Shown: positions 1 to 5,512 of the stretch, one piece after another
Position numbering within the stretch: the first letter of the stretch is position 1
Layout of the letters: each line of letters starts with the position of its first letter
DNA from: an uncultured Veillonella sp.
GTDB taxonomy: Bacteria; Bacillota; Negativicutes; Veillonellales; Veillonellaceae
Direction: 5' to 3'
NCBI GenBank assembly: GCA_900552715.1
Contig: USAV01000043.1
Span: forward strand, 1-14,678
Length of the DNA stretch: 14,678 bases
Translations under genes and position numbers: made by a program
Notes under the pieces: model-generated
The model's database searches: none
What the model saw: only the letters and a program-made list of their open reading frames with translations
Told to the model about the DNA's origin: nothing

Positions 1-1
1 A

Positions 2-73
2 GAGTTACATGACCAAATGAAAGATAAACTTAGTGTAAAAGAATATGAGGACCCTTTTAAGGGTAGCAAGTAA
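2..73 (+). CDS. C-terminal tail of an ORF, possibly TnpB-type nuclease
   Basis: An open frame enters from the left edge, runs 23 codons and stops at TAA 71-73. The peptide is hydrophilic and charged and ends in a short run of Asp, Pro, Phe, Lys, Gly and Ser. It carries no diagnostic residue by itself. The proposal that it is the end of a TnpB-like protein rests only on the structured RNA that follows it, since tnpB genes commonly stop just before or inside their omega RNA. The last codons overlap the small hairpin at 51-64. It could instead be the end of an unrelated gene or a chance open frame. Confidence 0.35.
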   Translation, partial: ELHDQMKDKLSVKEYEDPFKGSK

Positions 74-215
74 TACACATCCCCTTTAAGGGGAACGTTA
101 CGAGTCAATGGCTATGCGGCTTGAACGTAGTGAAAGCCAGCGCCTTTAGACGCAGGCCTAGTACTACGGGCTTATAGCCCGTGAGCAAACCACCCGTTTT
201 ACGGGTGGTTCTGAT
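74..215 (+). ncRNA. Probable omega RNA (TnpB-associated right-end RNA)
   Basis: A series of stems is visible: CCCCT/AGGGG at 81-93, GGCTT/AAGCC at 118-122 and 134-138, a 7-bp stem at 166-172 and 176-182 with a 3-nt loop, and a 10-bp perfect stem at 188-197 and 201-210 with loop TTT. A compact multi-stem RNA ending in a stable hairpin, 3' of a transposon ORF, is the known arrangement of TnpB omega RNAs; there the guide is the DNA just beyond the element end, here roughly 212-235. The stems are seen directly; the family assignment is from memory of similar right ends. If the tnpB gene upstream is broken, this could be a non-functional relic. Confidence 0.5.
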
Positions 216-312
216 TATGATTTCGGTTACATGATTTTAATACAAATTACATATTTTAGGATAATCAAAATCAATATAAATTAAACTAATTTACATAATT
301 AATATTATGCAA

Positions 313-341
313 TTGACCATATCAAAAAAATATGATATAGT
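313..341 (+). promoter_or_regulatory. Sigma-A-type promoter of the SemiSWEET gene
   Basis: TTGACC at 313-318 and TATAGT at 336-341 are separated by 17 nt, a near-consensus housekeeping promoter. Transcription would start near 348, about 40 nt before the start codon. The spacer holds an inverted repeat, ATATCA 319-324 and TGATAT 333-338, which overlaps the -10 and could be an operator, though AT-rich DNA gives such repeats by chance. Confidence 0.6.
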
Positions 342-388
342 ATATTGTATAATTTATAATTATATAATATTAAGTAAGGAGGTCATCT

Positions 389-652
389 ATGACAAAAGAA
401 AGATTTAACATGTTAGTTGGTTCTATTGGTGCATTTATTGGTGTATTTGTATTTTTAGCCTATATCCCACAAATAATTGCTAATCTTCATGGTCAACCTA
501 GTCAACCATGGCAACCATTATTTGCAGCAGTATCCTGTTTGATCTGGGTATTATATGGTTGGACAAAATCACCTAAACGTGATTATATTTTAATCGTACC
601 AAACCTTGCAGGCGTTATTTTAGGTACACTAACATTCTTAACATCTTTCTAA
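389..652 (+). CDS. SemiSWEET-family small transporter
   Basis: An 87-residue, very hydrophobic protein with three predicted membrane helices (about 9-31, 42-60 and 66-86), the size and topology of bacterial SemiSWEETs, which dimerise to form a sugar-transport pore in the inner membrane. Seen directly are the helix-1 Pro-Gln pair (P27-Q28, the PQ motif) after a Tyr-Ile, a Trp-rich helix 2 (W53, Y56, W58) and P71-N72 in helix 3, the region where SemiSWEETs place the substrate-contacting Asn. A strong ribosome site AAGGAGGT (376-383) sits five bases before the ATG. It has its own promoter and terminator, so it is a single-gene unit. The substrate cannot be read from sequence, and the likely host group is known for poor sugar use. 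Confidence 0.8.
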   Translation: MTKERFNMLVGSIGAFIGVFVFLAYIPQIIANLHGQPSQPWQPLFAAVSCLIWVLYGWTKSPKRDYILIVPNLAGVILGTLTFLTSF

Positions 653-732
653 GTGCTATAAGAAAAAAATAGTATTATTGTTATATAGTGAATAATAGTA
701 AAGATATTACTTTACTTTATAAATATAAATGA

Positions 733-760
733 GGTCGAATCGTATGATTCGGCCTTTTTT
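733..760 (+). terminator. Rho-independent terminator after SemiSWEET
   Basis: A 9-bp stem (733-741 with 746-754, one G-U pair) with loop GTAT is followed by six T residues. It lies 80 nt past the SemiSWEET stop codon with no gene between. Confidence 0.85.
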
Positions 761-1035
761 AGAGTGAAGTTTATATGTTAGATTAAAATATAGATAAGCG
801 TTAAATCTGTTGTAATAAAAAAATAGTTTTTATGATAATAAATATTGATAATTAAATTCCTATTATAATGATTAGGATTTTATAAAATTGATAATTACAA
901 CATTCTCATTTGTTGAATATCATATTCAATTAATTAAATGAAAAGTAATATCAAAATACCTATAAACATAGGCTTTGTATGATAAAAATGAAAAAGTAAT
1001 ATGCAAAAATATATACAGTTTTTTATCATTTTCAT
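761..1035. other. Gene-free AT-rich intergenic stretch
   Basis: No credible coding frame on either strand and no RNA gene is visible. The stretch is extremely AT-rich with many stops in all frames. What it does hold is a repeated heptamer TGATAAT (833-839, 846-852, 889-895), with an exact 10-bp direct repeat, TTGATAATTA, at 845-854 and 888-897, and an imperfect palindrome around 860-880. It most likely serves as the upstream regulatory region of the ferredoxin gene. Confidence 0.5.
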
Positions 1036-1104
1036 TTGACTTTCAAAAAGAACTGTGTGATAATGAGAACATAAGTTGAGGCAAGTGCCTTTCTAAATGA
1101 TAAT
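833..1104 (+). repeat. Cluster of five TGATAAT heptamers before ferredoxin
   Basis: TGATAAT occurs at 833-839, 846-852, 889-895, 1058-1064 and 1098-1104, always on the + strand. The fourth copy overlaps the -10 box of the ferredoxin promoter and the fifth lies in the early transcribed leader. TGATAAT is the left half of the known Fur-box core (TGATAAT-N-ATTATCA), but no full inverted partner is present at any copy. Binding by Fur, PerR or another regulator is therefore inference; chance in AT-rich DNA is the alternative. Confidence 0.4.
1036..1064 (+). promoter_or_regulatory. Promoter of the ferredoxin gene
   Basis: TTGACT at 1036-1041 and GATAAT at 1059-1064 with a 17-nt spacer, preceded by TG-rich bases. 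Transcription would begin near 1071 and give a leader of about 70 nt. Strong -35 and optimal spacing fit a highly expressed gene. Confidence 0.65.
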
Positions 1105-1142
1105 AAAAAGTTCTGATCTATATTTTTATGGAGGTCCTAATT

Positions 1143-1307
1143 ATGAGAGTTATTGCTGATGGTTGCATTAAATGTGGTTCTTGCGCATCTGTTTGCCCAG
1201 TTTCTGCTATTTCTGAAGGCGAAACTAAATACGAAATCAACGATACTTGCATCGATTGCGGTTCTTGCGAATCCGTTTGCCCAGTATCTGTAATTTCCGC
1301 TGAGTAA
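1143..1307 (+). CDS. 2[4Fe-4S] ferredoxin
   Basis: A 54-residue protein with two identical-format cysteine clusters, C8-x2-C11-x2-C14-x3-C18-Pro and C36-x2-C39-x2-C42-x3-C46-Pro, each followed by V-S. This is the clostridial-type ferredoxin that carries two [4Fe-4S] clusters and serves as a cytoplasmic low-potential electron carrier for enzymes such as pyruvate:ferredoxin oxidoreductase and hydrogenase. The two halves are an internal duplication. The start is set by GGAGGT (1130-1135), seven bases before the ATG. Codon choice is narrow (TGC/TGT, GTA/GTT, GAA), as in highly expressed genes. It stands alone between a strong promoter and a strong terminator. The redox partners are not in the window. 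Confidence 0.95.
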   Translation: MRVIADGCIKCGSCASVCPVSAISEGETKYEINDTCIDCGSCESVCPVSVISAE

Positions 1308-1321
1308 TCACAAATTAAACG

Positions 1322-1343
1322 GCCCCTCATAGAGGGGCTTTTT
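1322..1343 (+). terminator. Rho-independent terminator after ferredoxin
   Basis: A 7-bp GC-rich stem (GCCCCTC 1322-1328, GAGGGGC 1332-1338) with loop ATA, then TTTTT and further T residues. It starts 15 nt after the stop codon. Confidence 0.9.
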
Positions 1344-1346
1344 ATT

Positions 1347-1375
1347 TTGCCTAAATTTGCTTAACTTAGTATAAT
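1347..1375 (+). promoter_or_regulatory. Promoter of the lspA-rluD unit
   Basis: TTGCCT at 1347-1352 and a perfect TATAAT at 1370-1375 with a 17-nt spacer. The -35 lies just past the T run of the ferredoxin terminator, a compact terminator-promoter junction. Expected start of transcription is near 1382. Confidence 0.55.
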
Positions 1376-1414
1376 AGGACTATTAAGATATATATTATTA
1401 TAAGGGAGTACAGC

Positions 1415-1855
1415 TTGTTTTACATTATACTAATTCTTTGGTTGCTCTTAGATCAATGGACTAAATATTACATTATGAATCATTTTATGTTAGGTGAGTC
1501 TTTAGTGGTTATACCTAATGTATTTCATTTAACATATATTATTAATCGCGGTGCAGCATTTGGTATGCTTGCTAATCAGCGATGGTTCTTCTTACTGGTA
1601 GCAGTTATTTTGCTAGGTGCATGTGCATATTATTGGAAGCGCTTATCAAAAGGTCCTTGGACTTTACAAATTGGATCTGCTTTATTAGTGTCTGGTGCTA
1701 TTGGTAATGGCATAGATCGTTACATGATTCATGGTGTGGTAGATTTTTTTGATTTCCGTATATGGCCTATCTTTAATGTTGCTGATATTGGTATCTGTGT
1801 AGGCGTAGCTTTAGTAGTCTACTATTTATTTACATTAAAAGATGATGATAAATAA
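1415..1855 (+). CDS. lspA: Lipoprotein signal peptidase (signal peptidase II)
   Basis: LspA is an inner-membrane aspartic protease that removes the signal peptide from diacylglyceryl-prolipoproteins. The 146-residue protein has four hydrophobic segments (about 1-20, 57-73, 86-100 and 124-140) and the family motifs: D13 in helix 1 (LLLDQ), N44-R-G-A-A-F-G50, G97-N-G-I-D101-R, and F120-N-V-A-D124. D101 and D124 correspond to the catalytic pair. The start is TTG at 1415, chosen because AAGGGAG (1402-1408) lies six bases upstream and no suitable ATG precedes helix 1. Next comes rluD after 61 nt with no terminator, so the two are probably co-transcribed. A lipoprotein substrate is encoded at 4946-5509. 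Confidence 0.96.
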   Translation: MFYIILILWLLLDQWTKYYIMNHFMLGESLVVIPNVFHLTYIINRGAAFGMLANQRWFFLLVAVILLGACAYYWKRLSKGPWTLQIGSALLVSGAIGNGIDRYMIHGVVDFFDFRIWPIFNVADIGICVGVALVVYYLFTLKDDDK

Positions 1856-1916
1856 TTCATATATTATGACAAATAATTAATTAATATATGATACTTAACT
1901 CATAGAGAGGTAGAGG

Positions 1917-2840
1917 ATGAACGAATATATTGTAAGTGCTGAGCAAGACGGTATGAGACTGGATGTATTCTTAACAGAACATATGGAAGGGTCTCGTAGT
2001 TATATTCAAAGTTTAATTAAAGGTGGTCACGTTACAGTAGGTGCTAAGGTAGGGAAAGCAAATCTTAGACTTACACCAAATGCTGTTGTACGTGTAGAGG
2101 TACCGGAACCTGAATCTGTAGAGGTAAAACCAGAGGATATTCCTTTAGATGTATTGTATGAAGATCATGATATTATCATTGTAAATAAACAACGTGGTAT
2201 GGTTGTTCATCCTGCGGTGGGCAATTATTCGGGTACACTTGTTAATGCATTGCTATATCATTGTAAGGATTTGTCCGGTATTAATGGTGAGATTAGACCT
2301 GGTATTGTTCACCGTTTAGATAAGGATACATCTGGTGTTATGATGGCTGCTAAAAATGATGCAGCTCATATAGGTTTAGCGGAGCAGGTAAAGGAGCATT
2401 CTGCTAAACGGACATATTTAGCATTAGTACAAGGTAATATTGTAGAAGAAAAGGGTACTATTAAAGCTCCTATTGGAAGACATCCTAAGGATCGTATGAA
2501 AATGGCTGTTGTCTTTGAAAATAGTAAGGATGCAGTTACTCACTTTAATGTAGTTGAACGATTTGGCCATCAAACCCTGGTTGAATGTAATTTAGAGACT
2601 GGGCGCACACATCAAATTCGTGTACATTTTGCTCATATTGGACATCCTGTTGTTAATGATCCGTTCTATGGTTACCGTCGTATGGATTTTCCTATTGAAG
2701 GACAGGCATTGCACTCTAAATCTTTAGATGTAAAACATCCTATTACAGGTGAAAGTATGCATTTTGAGGCGCCTCTTCCAGATGACTTCAAAGCATGTAT
2801 AGAGTTTGCTAAAACATATCGAGAAGATAAGCGTAAATAA
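1917..2840 (+). CDS. rluD: 23S rRNA pseudouridine synthase, RluD/RluA family
   Basis: A 307-residue cytoplasmic enzyme that isomerises uridine to pseudouridine in large-subunit rRNA. The N-terminal S4-like RNA-binding segment spans about residues 12-60; the catalytic domain follows from about 75. H132-R-L-D135-K-D-T-S-G is the family signature with D135 as the catalytic Asp. The later GRTHQIRVH stretch and the HPVVNDPFYG block are typical of RluA/RluC/RluD proteins. ATG 1917 follows a GAGAGG ribosome site at 1905-1910. The order lspA, this gene, pyrR matches Bacillus lspA-ylyB-pyrR. Which uridines are modified cannot be fixed from sequence, but size and S4 domain favour RluD over RluA. Confidence 0.92.
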   Translation: MNEYIVSAEQDGMRLDVFLTEHMEGSRSYIQSLIKGGHVTVGAKVGKANLRLTPNAVVRVEVPEPESVEVKPEDIPLDVLYEDHDIIIVNKQRGMVVHPAVGNYSGTLVNALLYHCKDLSGINGEIRPGIVHRLDKDTSGVMMAAKNDAAHIGLAEQVKEHSAKRTYLALVQGNIVEEKGTIKAPIGRHPKDRMKMAVVFENSKDAVTHFNVVERFGHQTLVECNLETGRTHQIRVHFAHIGHPVVNDPFYGYRRMDFPIEGQALHSKSLDVKHPITGESMHFEAPLPDDFKACIEFAKTYREDKRK

Positions 2841-2850
2841 GCGAAAAAAT

Positions 2851-2900
2851 GAAACGAAATCAAACGAAATGTAAAGAAACGTAGACAAACGTAAATACAT
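2851..2900 (+). repeat. Degenerate 10-nt periodic repeat between rluD and pyrR
   Basis: Just past the rluD stop, the sequence repeats with a 10-nt period: GAAACGAAAT (2851-2860), CAAACGAAAT (2861-2870), then GTAAAGAAAC, GTAGACAAAC and GTAAATACAT. The first two units share 9 of 10 bases; later units decay but keep the AAAC core. The A-rich, C/G-punctuated pattern at helical period could bend DNA. It may equally be a decayed tandem duplication. Confidence 0.5.
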
Positions 2901-2965
2901 ATAAATAAAATAACTGTCTTATATTGTGGTTTACTAAATAATCTTCTAACTATATTTGTAAAGGG

Positions 2966-2983
2966 GCATAGAGAACTCTGTGC
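2966..2983 (+). promoter_or_regulatory. Hairpin just before the pyrR ribosome site
   Basis: GCATAGAG (2966-2973) pairs with CTCTGTGC (2976-2983), with one G-U pair; in RNA the innermost pairs would open to form the loop. It sits three bases upstream of the pyrR ribosome site AAGGG (2987-2991). PyrR proteins bind hairpins in pyr leaders, so autoregulation is conceivable, but I cannot see the PyrR-binding consensus in this loop. Confidence 0.35.
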
Positions 2984-2998
2984 TATAAGGGCGTATAT

Positions 2999-3520
2999 AT
3001 GGAAAAGAAACGCTTATTGATGGATCAAGATGCTATTATGCGCGCGATTCGTCGTATTAGTCACGAAATTCTAGAACGTAATAAAGGCTTATCTAATGCT
3101 CTTATTGTAGGCATTGAACGACGTGGTGTTATTTTGGCAAAACGTTTGCAGGCCGAAATCGAACGCATTGAAGGTATTCGTATTGAATGTGAATCACTCA
3201 ATGTTGCTATGTATCGTGATGATCGTGATGCTCGCCAAAAAGAGGGGAAACCATGTACGATTGATACAACGGAGAAAACAATCATTCTCGTGGATGATGT
3301 ACTTTACACAGGGCGTACTATTCGTGCAGCGTTAAATGCATTGATGACATCTGGTAGACCTAAATCTATTCAATTAGCAGTACTCGTGGACCGTGGTCAT
3401 CGTGAATTGCCGATTCGCGCAGACTATGTGGGTAAAAATATTCCTACATCACATCTTGAAAGTGTACGGGTTGCTGTAACTGATTTAGATGGCGAAGAAG
3501 GGGTTACAATACAGGAATAA
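2999..3520 (+). CDS. pyrR: PyrR pyrimidine regulator / uracil phosphoribosyltransferase
   Basis: PyrR senses UMP/UTP, binds pyr mRNA leaders to favour termination, and also makes UMP from uracil and PRPP. The 173-residue length is typical. The PRPP-binding motif is I95-I-L-V-D99-D100-V-L-Y-T-G-R-T107. Other family blocks seen are the N-terminal RRISHEI region, VGIERRG near residue 40, and the VLVDRGHRELPIRADYVGKNIPT stretch split around residues 125-147. The ATG follows AAGGG with a seven-base gap. In Bacillus pyrR heads the pyr operon; here no pyrimidine biosynthesis gene follows and a strong terminator closes the gene. Any PyrR targets must lie elsewhere, or the protein acts mainly as a salvage enzyme. 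Confidence 0.95.
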   Translation: MEKKRLLMDQDAIMRAIRRISHEILERNKGLSNALIVGIERRGVILAKRLQAEIERIEGIRIECESLNVAMYRDDRDARQKEGKPCTIDTTEKTIILVDDVLYTGRTIRAALNALMTSGRPKSIQLAVLVDRGHRELPIRADYVGKNIPTSHLESVRVAVTDLDGEEGVTIQE

Positions 3521-3542
3521 CCTGTATTGTAACCCCTTTTTT
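3500..3542 (+). terminator. Strong terminator overlapping the end of pyrR
   Basis: A perfect 16-bp stem (3500-3515 with 3521-3536) with loop AATAA is followed by six T residues. The left arm encodes the last pyrR residues and the loop contains the TAA stop (3518-3520). It lies 29 nt beyond the stop codon of the convergent tmcAL gene; read from that strand the stem is followed only by TTCTTC, so it may terminate both genes, more weakly for tmcAL. Confidence 0.93.
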
Positions 3543-3564
3543 GCTTAAATTAAAATTATACTTT

Positions 3565-4758
3565 TTATTTGATATATTGCGGTGTATAGGTATAGTCTGT
3601 ATGCCCTATACGTTTACCTTCATTATGGAAACATAAGGCTTGTATATCTGTAGCTAGTGTATCTATATGATGCATAGATTTTCCGAGATTATTGAGCTGA
3701 GTAGGTGCTTTAGCCCATTTTTGAATGAGTGGAATGTCATGTTCAGTTCTCAGCCATTGGCGTCCTCTGTCGTTAAAGGCTAGTAATCTAGCATATTGAG
3801 GACCGTCTTGCATAGCAATATTTATCAAGTCTTTCGTAATACCTAATGTAAGGTATGCACCCATGCGCTGTAAACGGGCATAGGTGTAGCGTTTGGATTT
3901 TATTTGCTCAATGGCAGATTCCCATGAAGGCTGTTGTGCTGCTTTTAACCACAAGTGTTCAATACCTTCAGTAAAATCAACAAAACGCTCTAATTCATTG
4001 GCTGTCATGCGGCGACTCAACATATGTACCATATTGTAATATCTATTGTAGTCGACATAGTCATCATTTGTGATTCTATGCGTCATATCATCTAGAATTG
4101 GTGTTGGAATAGTACTTTGAAGCGTTGAACACATATCTAAGGGATTAGCAGTAGTGATGAGTTGACGCAATGCCGTACCGGATGGTAACTCTTGATCGAA
4201 ATTGTGATTGTGGTGATCAGATGTACGCTGAATAGGAATATATTCTAAGTTTGGATAATATTTTAATGCAGCACGGATATATTCAAGCCCTAATAAGGCA
4301 TTGGGTGTGCTAAGTGATTCGGAGCCTAGCGCCTTACGGAAGGCTGTACCATAGGACATGCCTTCATTTAAATAATTGCGTAATTCATTTTGGGTGCTTT
4401 CACAATCCATACGCTTAGCCGTATGAATGAGTTGATTTAAATCAGTTGTTTCAGAACCAAAAGAAAGCGTATCAATGGATAAAGCCTTAATTAAACGAAC
4501 CGCACCTGTCCCAAAAAGTTGCGCACTGCCTAAGGAATAGAGTGTAGGGAGTTCGATAACAACATCTGCACCGCCAAGCATGGCCCAACGCGCGCGATCG
4601 AATTTTGAGAAAAGGGCTGGTTCGCCACGTTGTACAAAGGAGCCACTCATAATGCAGATGCGCAATACATCAGGGTATTTTGTAGCTAATGTATGTAGTT
4701 GATGTGCATGACCATTGTGAAATGGATTGTATTCGCAAATAATACCGATGGTTTTCAT
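3565..4758 (-). CDS. tmcAL: tRNA(Met) cytidine acetate ligase TmcAL
   Basis: TmcAL (formerly YlbM) uses acetate and ATP to form N4-acetylcytidine at the wobble position of elongator tRNA-Met. The 397-residue protein opens with the nucleotidyltransferase-type signature: I6-I-C-E-Y-N-P-F-H14-N-G-H17, where H14 and H17 form the HxGH-like ATP site. Further family stretches are SGSFVQRGEPALFSKFDRA, LPTLYSLGSAQLFGTGAVRL and LGLEYIRAL-like sequence. I start at 4758 rather than the in-frame ATG at 4773, because AAAGGAG (complement of 4764-4770) falls five bases before 4758 and leaves the HxGH motif at the usual place. It is transcribed alone, convergent with pyrR and divergent from the lipoprotein-ackA unit. 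It needs acetate, and ackA, an acetate-metabolism gene, lies nearby. Confidence 0.93.
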   Translation of the reverse strand: MKTIGIICEYNPFHNGHAHQLHTLATKYPDVLRICIMSGSFVQRGEPALFSKFDRARWAMLGGADVVIELPTLYSLGSAQLFGTGAVRLIKALSIDTLSFGSETTDLNQLIHTAKRMDCESTQNELRNYLNEGMSYGTAFRKALGSESLSTPNALLGLEYIRAALKYYPNLEYIPIQRTSDHHNHNFDQELPSGTALRQLITTANPLDMCSTLQSTIPTPILDDMTHRITNDDYVDYNRYYNMVHMLSRRMTANELERFVDFTEGIEHLWLKAAQQPSWESAIEQIKSKRYTYARLQRMGAYLTLGITKDLINIAMQDGPQYARLLAFNDRGRQWLRTEHDIPLIQKWAKAPTQLNNLGKSMHHIDTLATDIQALCFHNEGKRIGHTDYTYTPQYIK

Positions 4759-4780
4759 AGTGACTCCTTTCATTAGTGTT

Positions 4781-4809
4781 AGTGTAACAAAGCATAGAAA
4801 GACTGTAAA
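4781..4809 (-). promoter_or_regulatory. Promoter of tmcAL
   Basis: On the minus strand TTTACA (complement of 4804-4809) and TACACT (complement of 4781-4786) are 17 nt apart. Transcription would start near 4774, giving a leader of about 15 nt that carries the ribosome site. Confidence 0.5.
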
Positions 4810-4879
4810 TAAATTTTGAACTTAAGAGGCCGTATAGTAAAGAAATAGATGTAAAAAATGTGTGTAAAACTAAAGTTTT

Positions 4880-4911
4880 TTGTAGATTTTATTTGTTCTA
4901 TAGGCTATAAT
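4880..4911 (+). promoter_or_regulatory. Candidate promoter of the lipoprotein-ackA unit
   Basis: A perfect TATAAT at 4906-4911 lies 34 nt before the lipoprotein start. No good -35 stands at normal spacing; TTGTAG at 4880-4885 is 20 nt away. The same TTGTAG-20-TATAAT pair recurs at 6793-6824. Confidence 0.45.
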
Positions 4912-4945
4912 TAACTGTAAATGCTGAATTGATGTGAGGTATATG

Positions 4946-5509
4946 ATGAAACAAAATTGGAAACGTACATTACAAGGGGCTCTGCTCGGTGCTGCGCTAC
5001 TAGCAATGGCGGGATGTGGCTCTACAAATGTAATGGATACATATAGTTTTGGCCATCAAGTTATCCGTGCTGGTCAATCTGAAATTACCATTGCTTTGCC
5101 TTATGAAATGGGTAAAAGCACAAAAAATATGTCTGATGATGGGTATCCAATTGATATTTATGGATCTGTTACAGACCATATGGTGATTGAGGTTGAGGCT
5201 TTGCGTGCCGGTGAAAATAAACCATTGCCAACGGTGGATGAGTATGTTAACCGCAGCAAATCTGAGTTTACTAAAATCGGCGGTACCATCAAAGAAGAGT
5301 CTGTAGCTTTAGAAGGCGCGTCTGCTAAAAAGCTTGATGTGACTTATACAACTCAAGGGCAAACATTTAGATTTTCTCAATACGTATTCTTAGATCATGG
5401 CGTATTGTGGAATATAGTCTACCAATATCCTGAAAAGGATCAGGTAGGTGCTGATATCAGCAAAGAAATTCAAAACAAGATTCAAGTTACACAACAGAAA
5501 GAGGGTTAA
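4946..5509 (+). CDS. Putative lipoprotein of unknown function
   Basis: A 187-residue protein with a lipoprotein signal peptide: positive start (K2, K6, R7), hydrophobic core of about residues 9-20, and a lipobox-like M-A-G-C24 followed by Gly-Ser. It would be lipidated at C24 and anchored at the cell envelope. The mature part alternates short hydrophobic and charged runs, typical of a beta-rich globular domain, with no motif I can name; a vague likeness to PsbP-type lipoproteins is not safe. The start is the ATG at 4946, since TGAGGT (4935-4940) is placed for it; an in-frame GTG at 4934 would put four residues before it and overlap the ribosome site. It ends three bases before ackA, so the two are one transcription unit. 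Confidence 0.75.
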   Translation: MKQNWKRTLQGALLGAALLAMAGCGSTNVMDTYSFGHQVIRAGQSEITIALPYEMGKSTKNMSDDGYPIDIYGSVTDHMVIEVEALRAGENKPLPTVDEYVNRSKSEFTKIGGTIKEESVALEGASAKKLDVTYTTQGQTFRFSQYVFLDHGVLWNIVYQYPEKDQVGADISKEIQNKIQVTQQKEG

Positions 5510-5512
5510 TCG

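Larger units (their letters stand above)
1..215 (+). mobile_element. Right end of a probable IS200/IS605-type element
   Basis: The left edge shows a short reading frame that ends in a stop and is followed at once by about 130 nt of dense RNA-like secondary structure ending in a strong 10-bp hairpin. This layout (end of tnpB, then structured right end) is known for IS200/IS605 and IS607 elements. Structures visible: 51-64, 81-93, 118-122 with 134-138, 166-172 with 176-182, and 188-197 with 201-210. Base composition is clearly less AT-rich than the DNA from 215 on, which supports a boundary near 210-220. The left end and most of the transposase lie outside the window, so the family call is inference. 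Confidence 0.5.

Noticed and set aside
1118..1330. Open frame on the minus strand over the ferredoxin gene
   Set aside because: It is the antisense shadow of the duplicated Cys clusters (hence its internal repeat), has no ribosome site and spans the ferredoxin terminator.
2672..2863. Minus-strand frame over the 3' end of rluD
   Set aside because: Antisense to a clearly conserved coding region, with no ribosome site or family likeness.
3114..3335. Second + strand frame inside pyrR
   Set aside because: Lies fully inside pyrR in another frame; pyrR motifs leave no doubt about the true frame.
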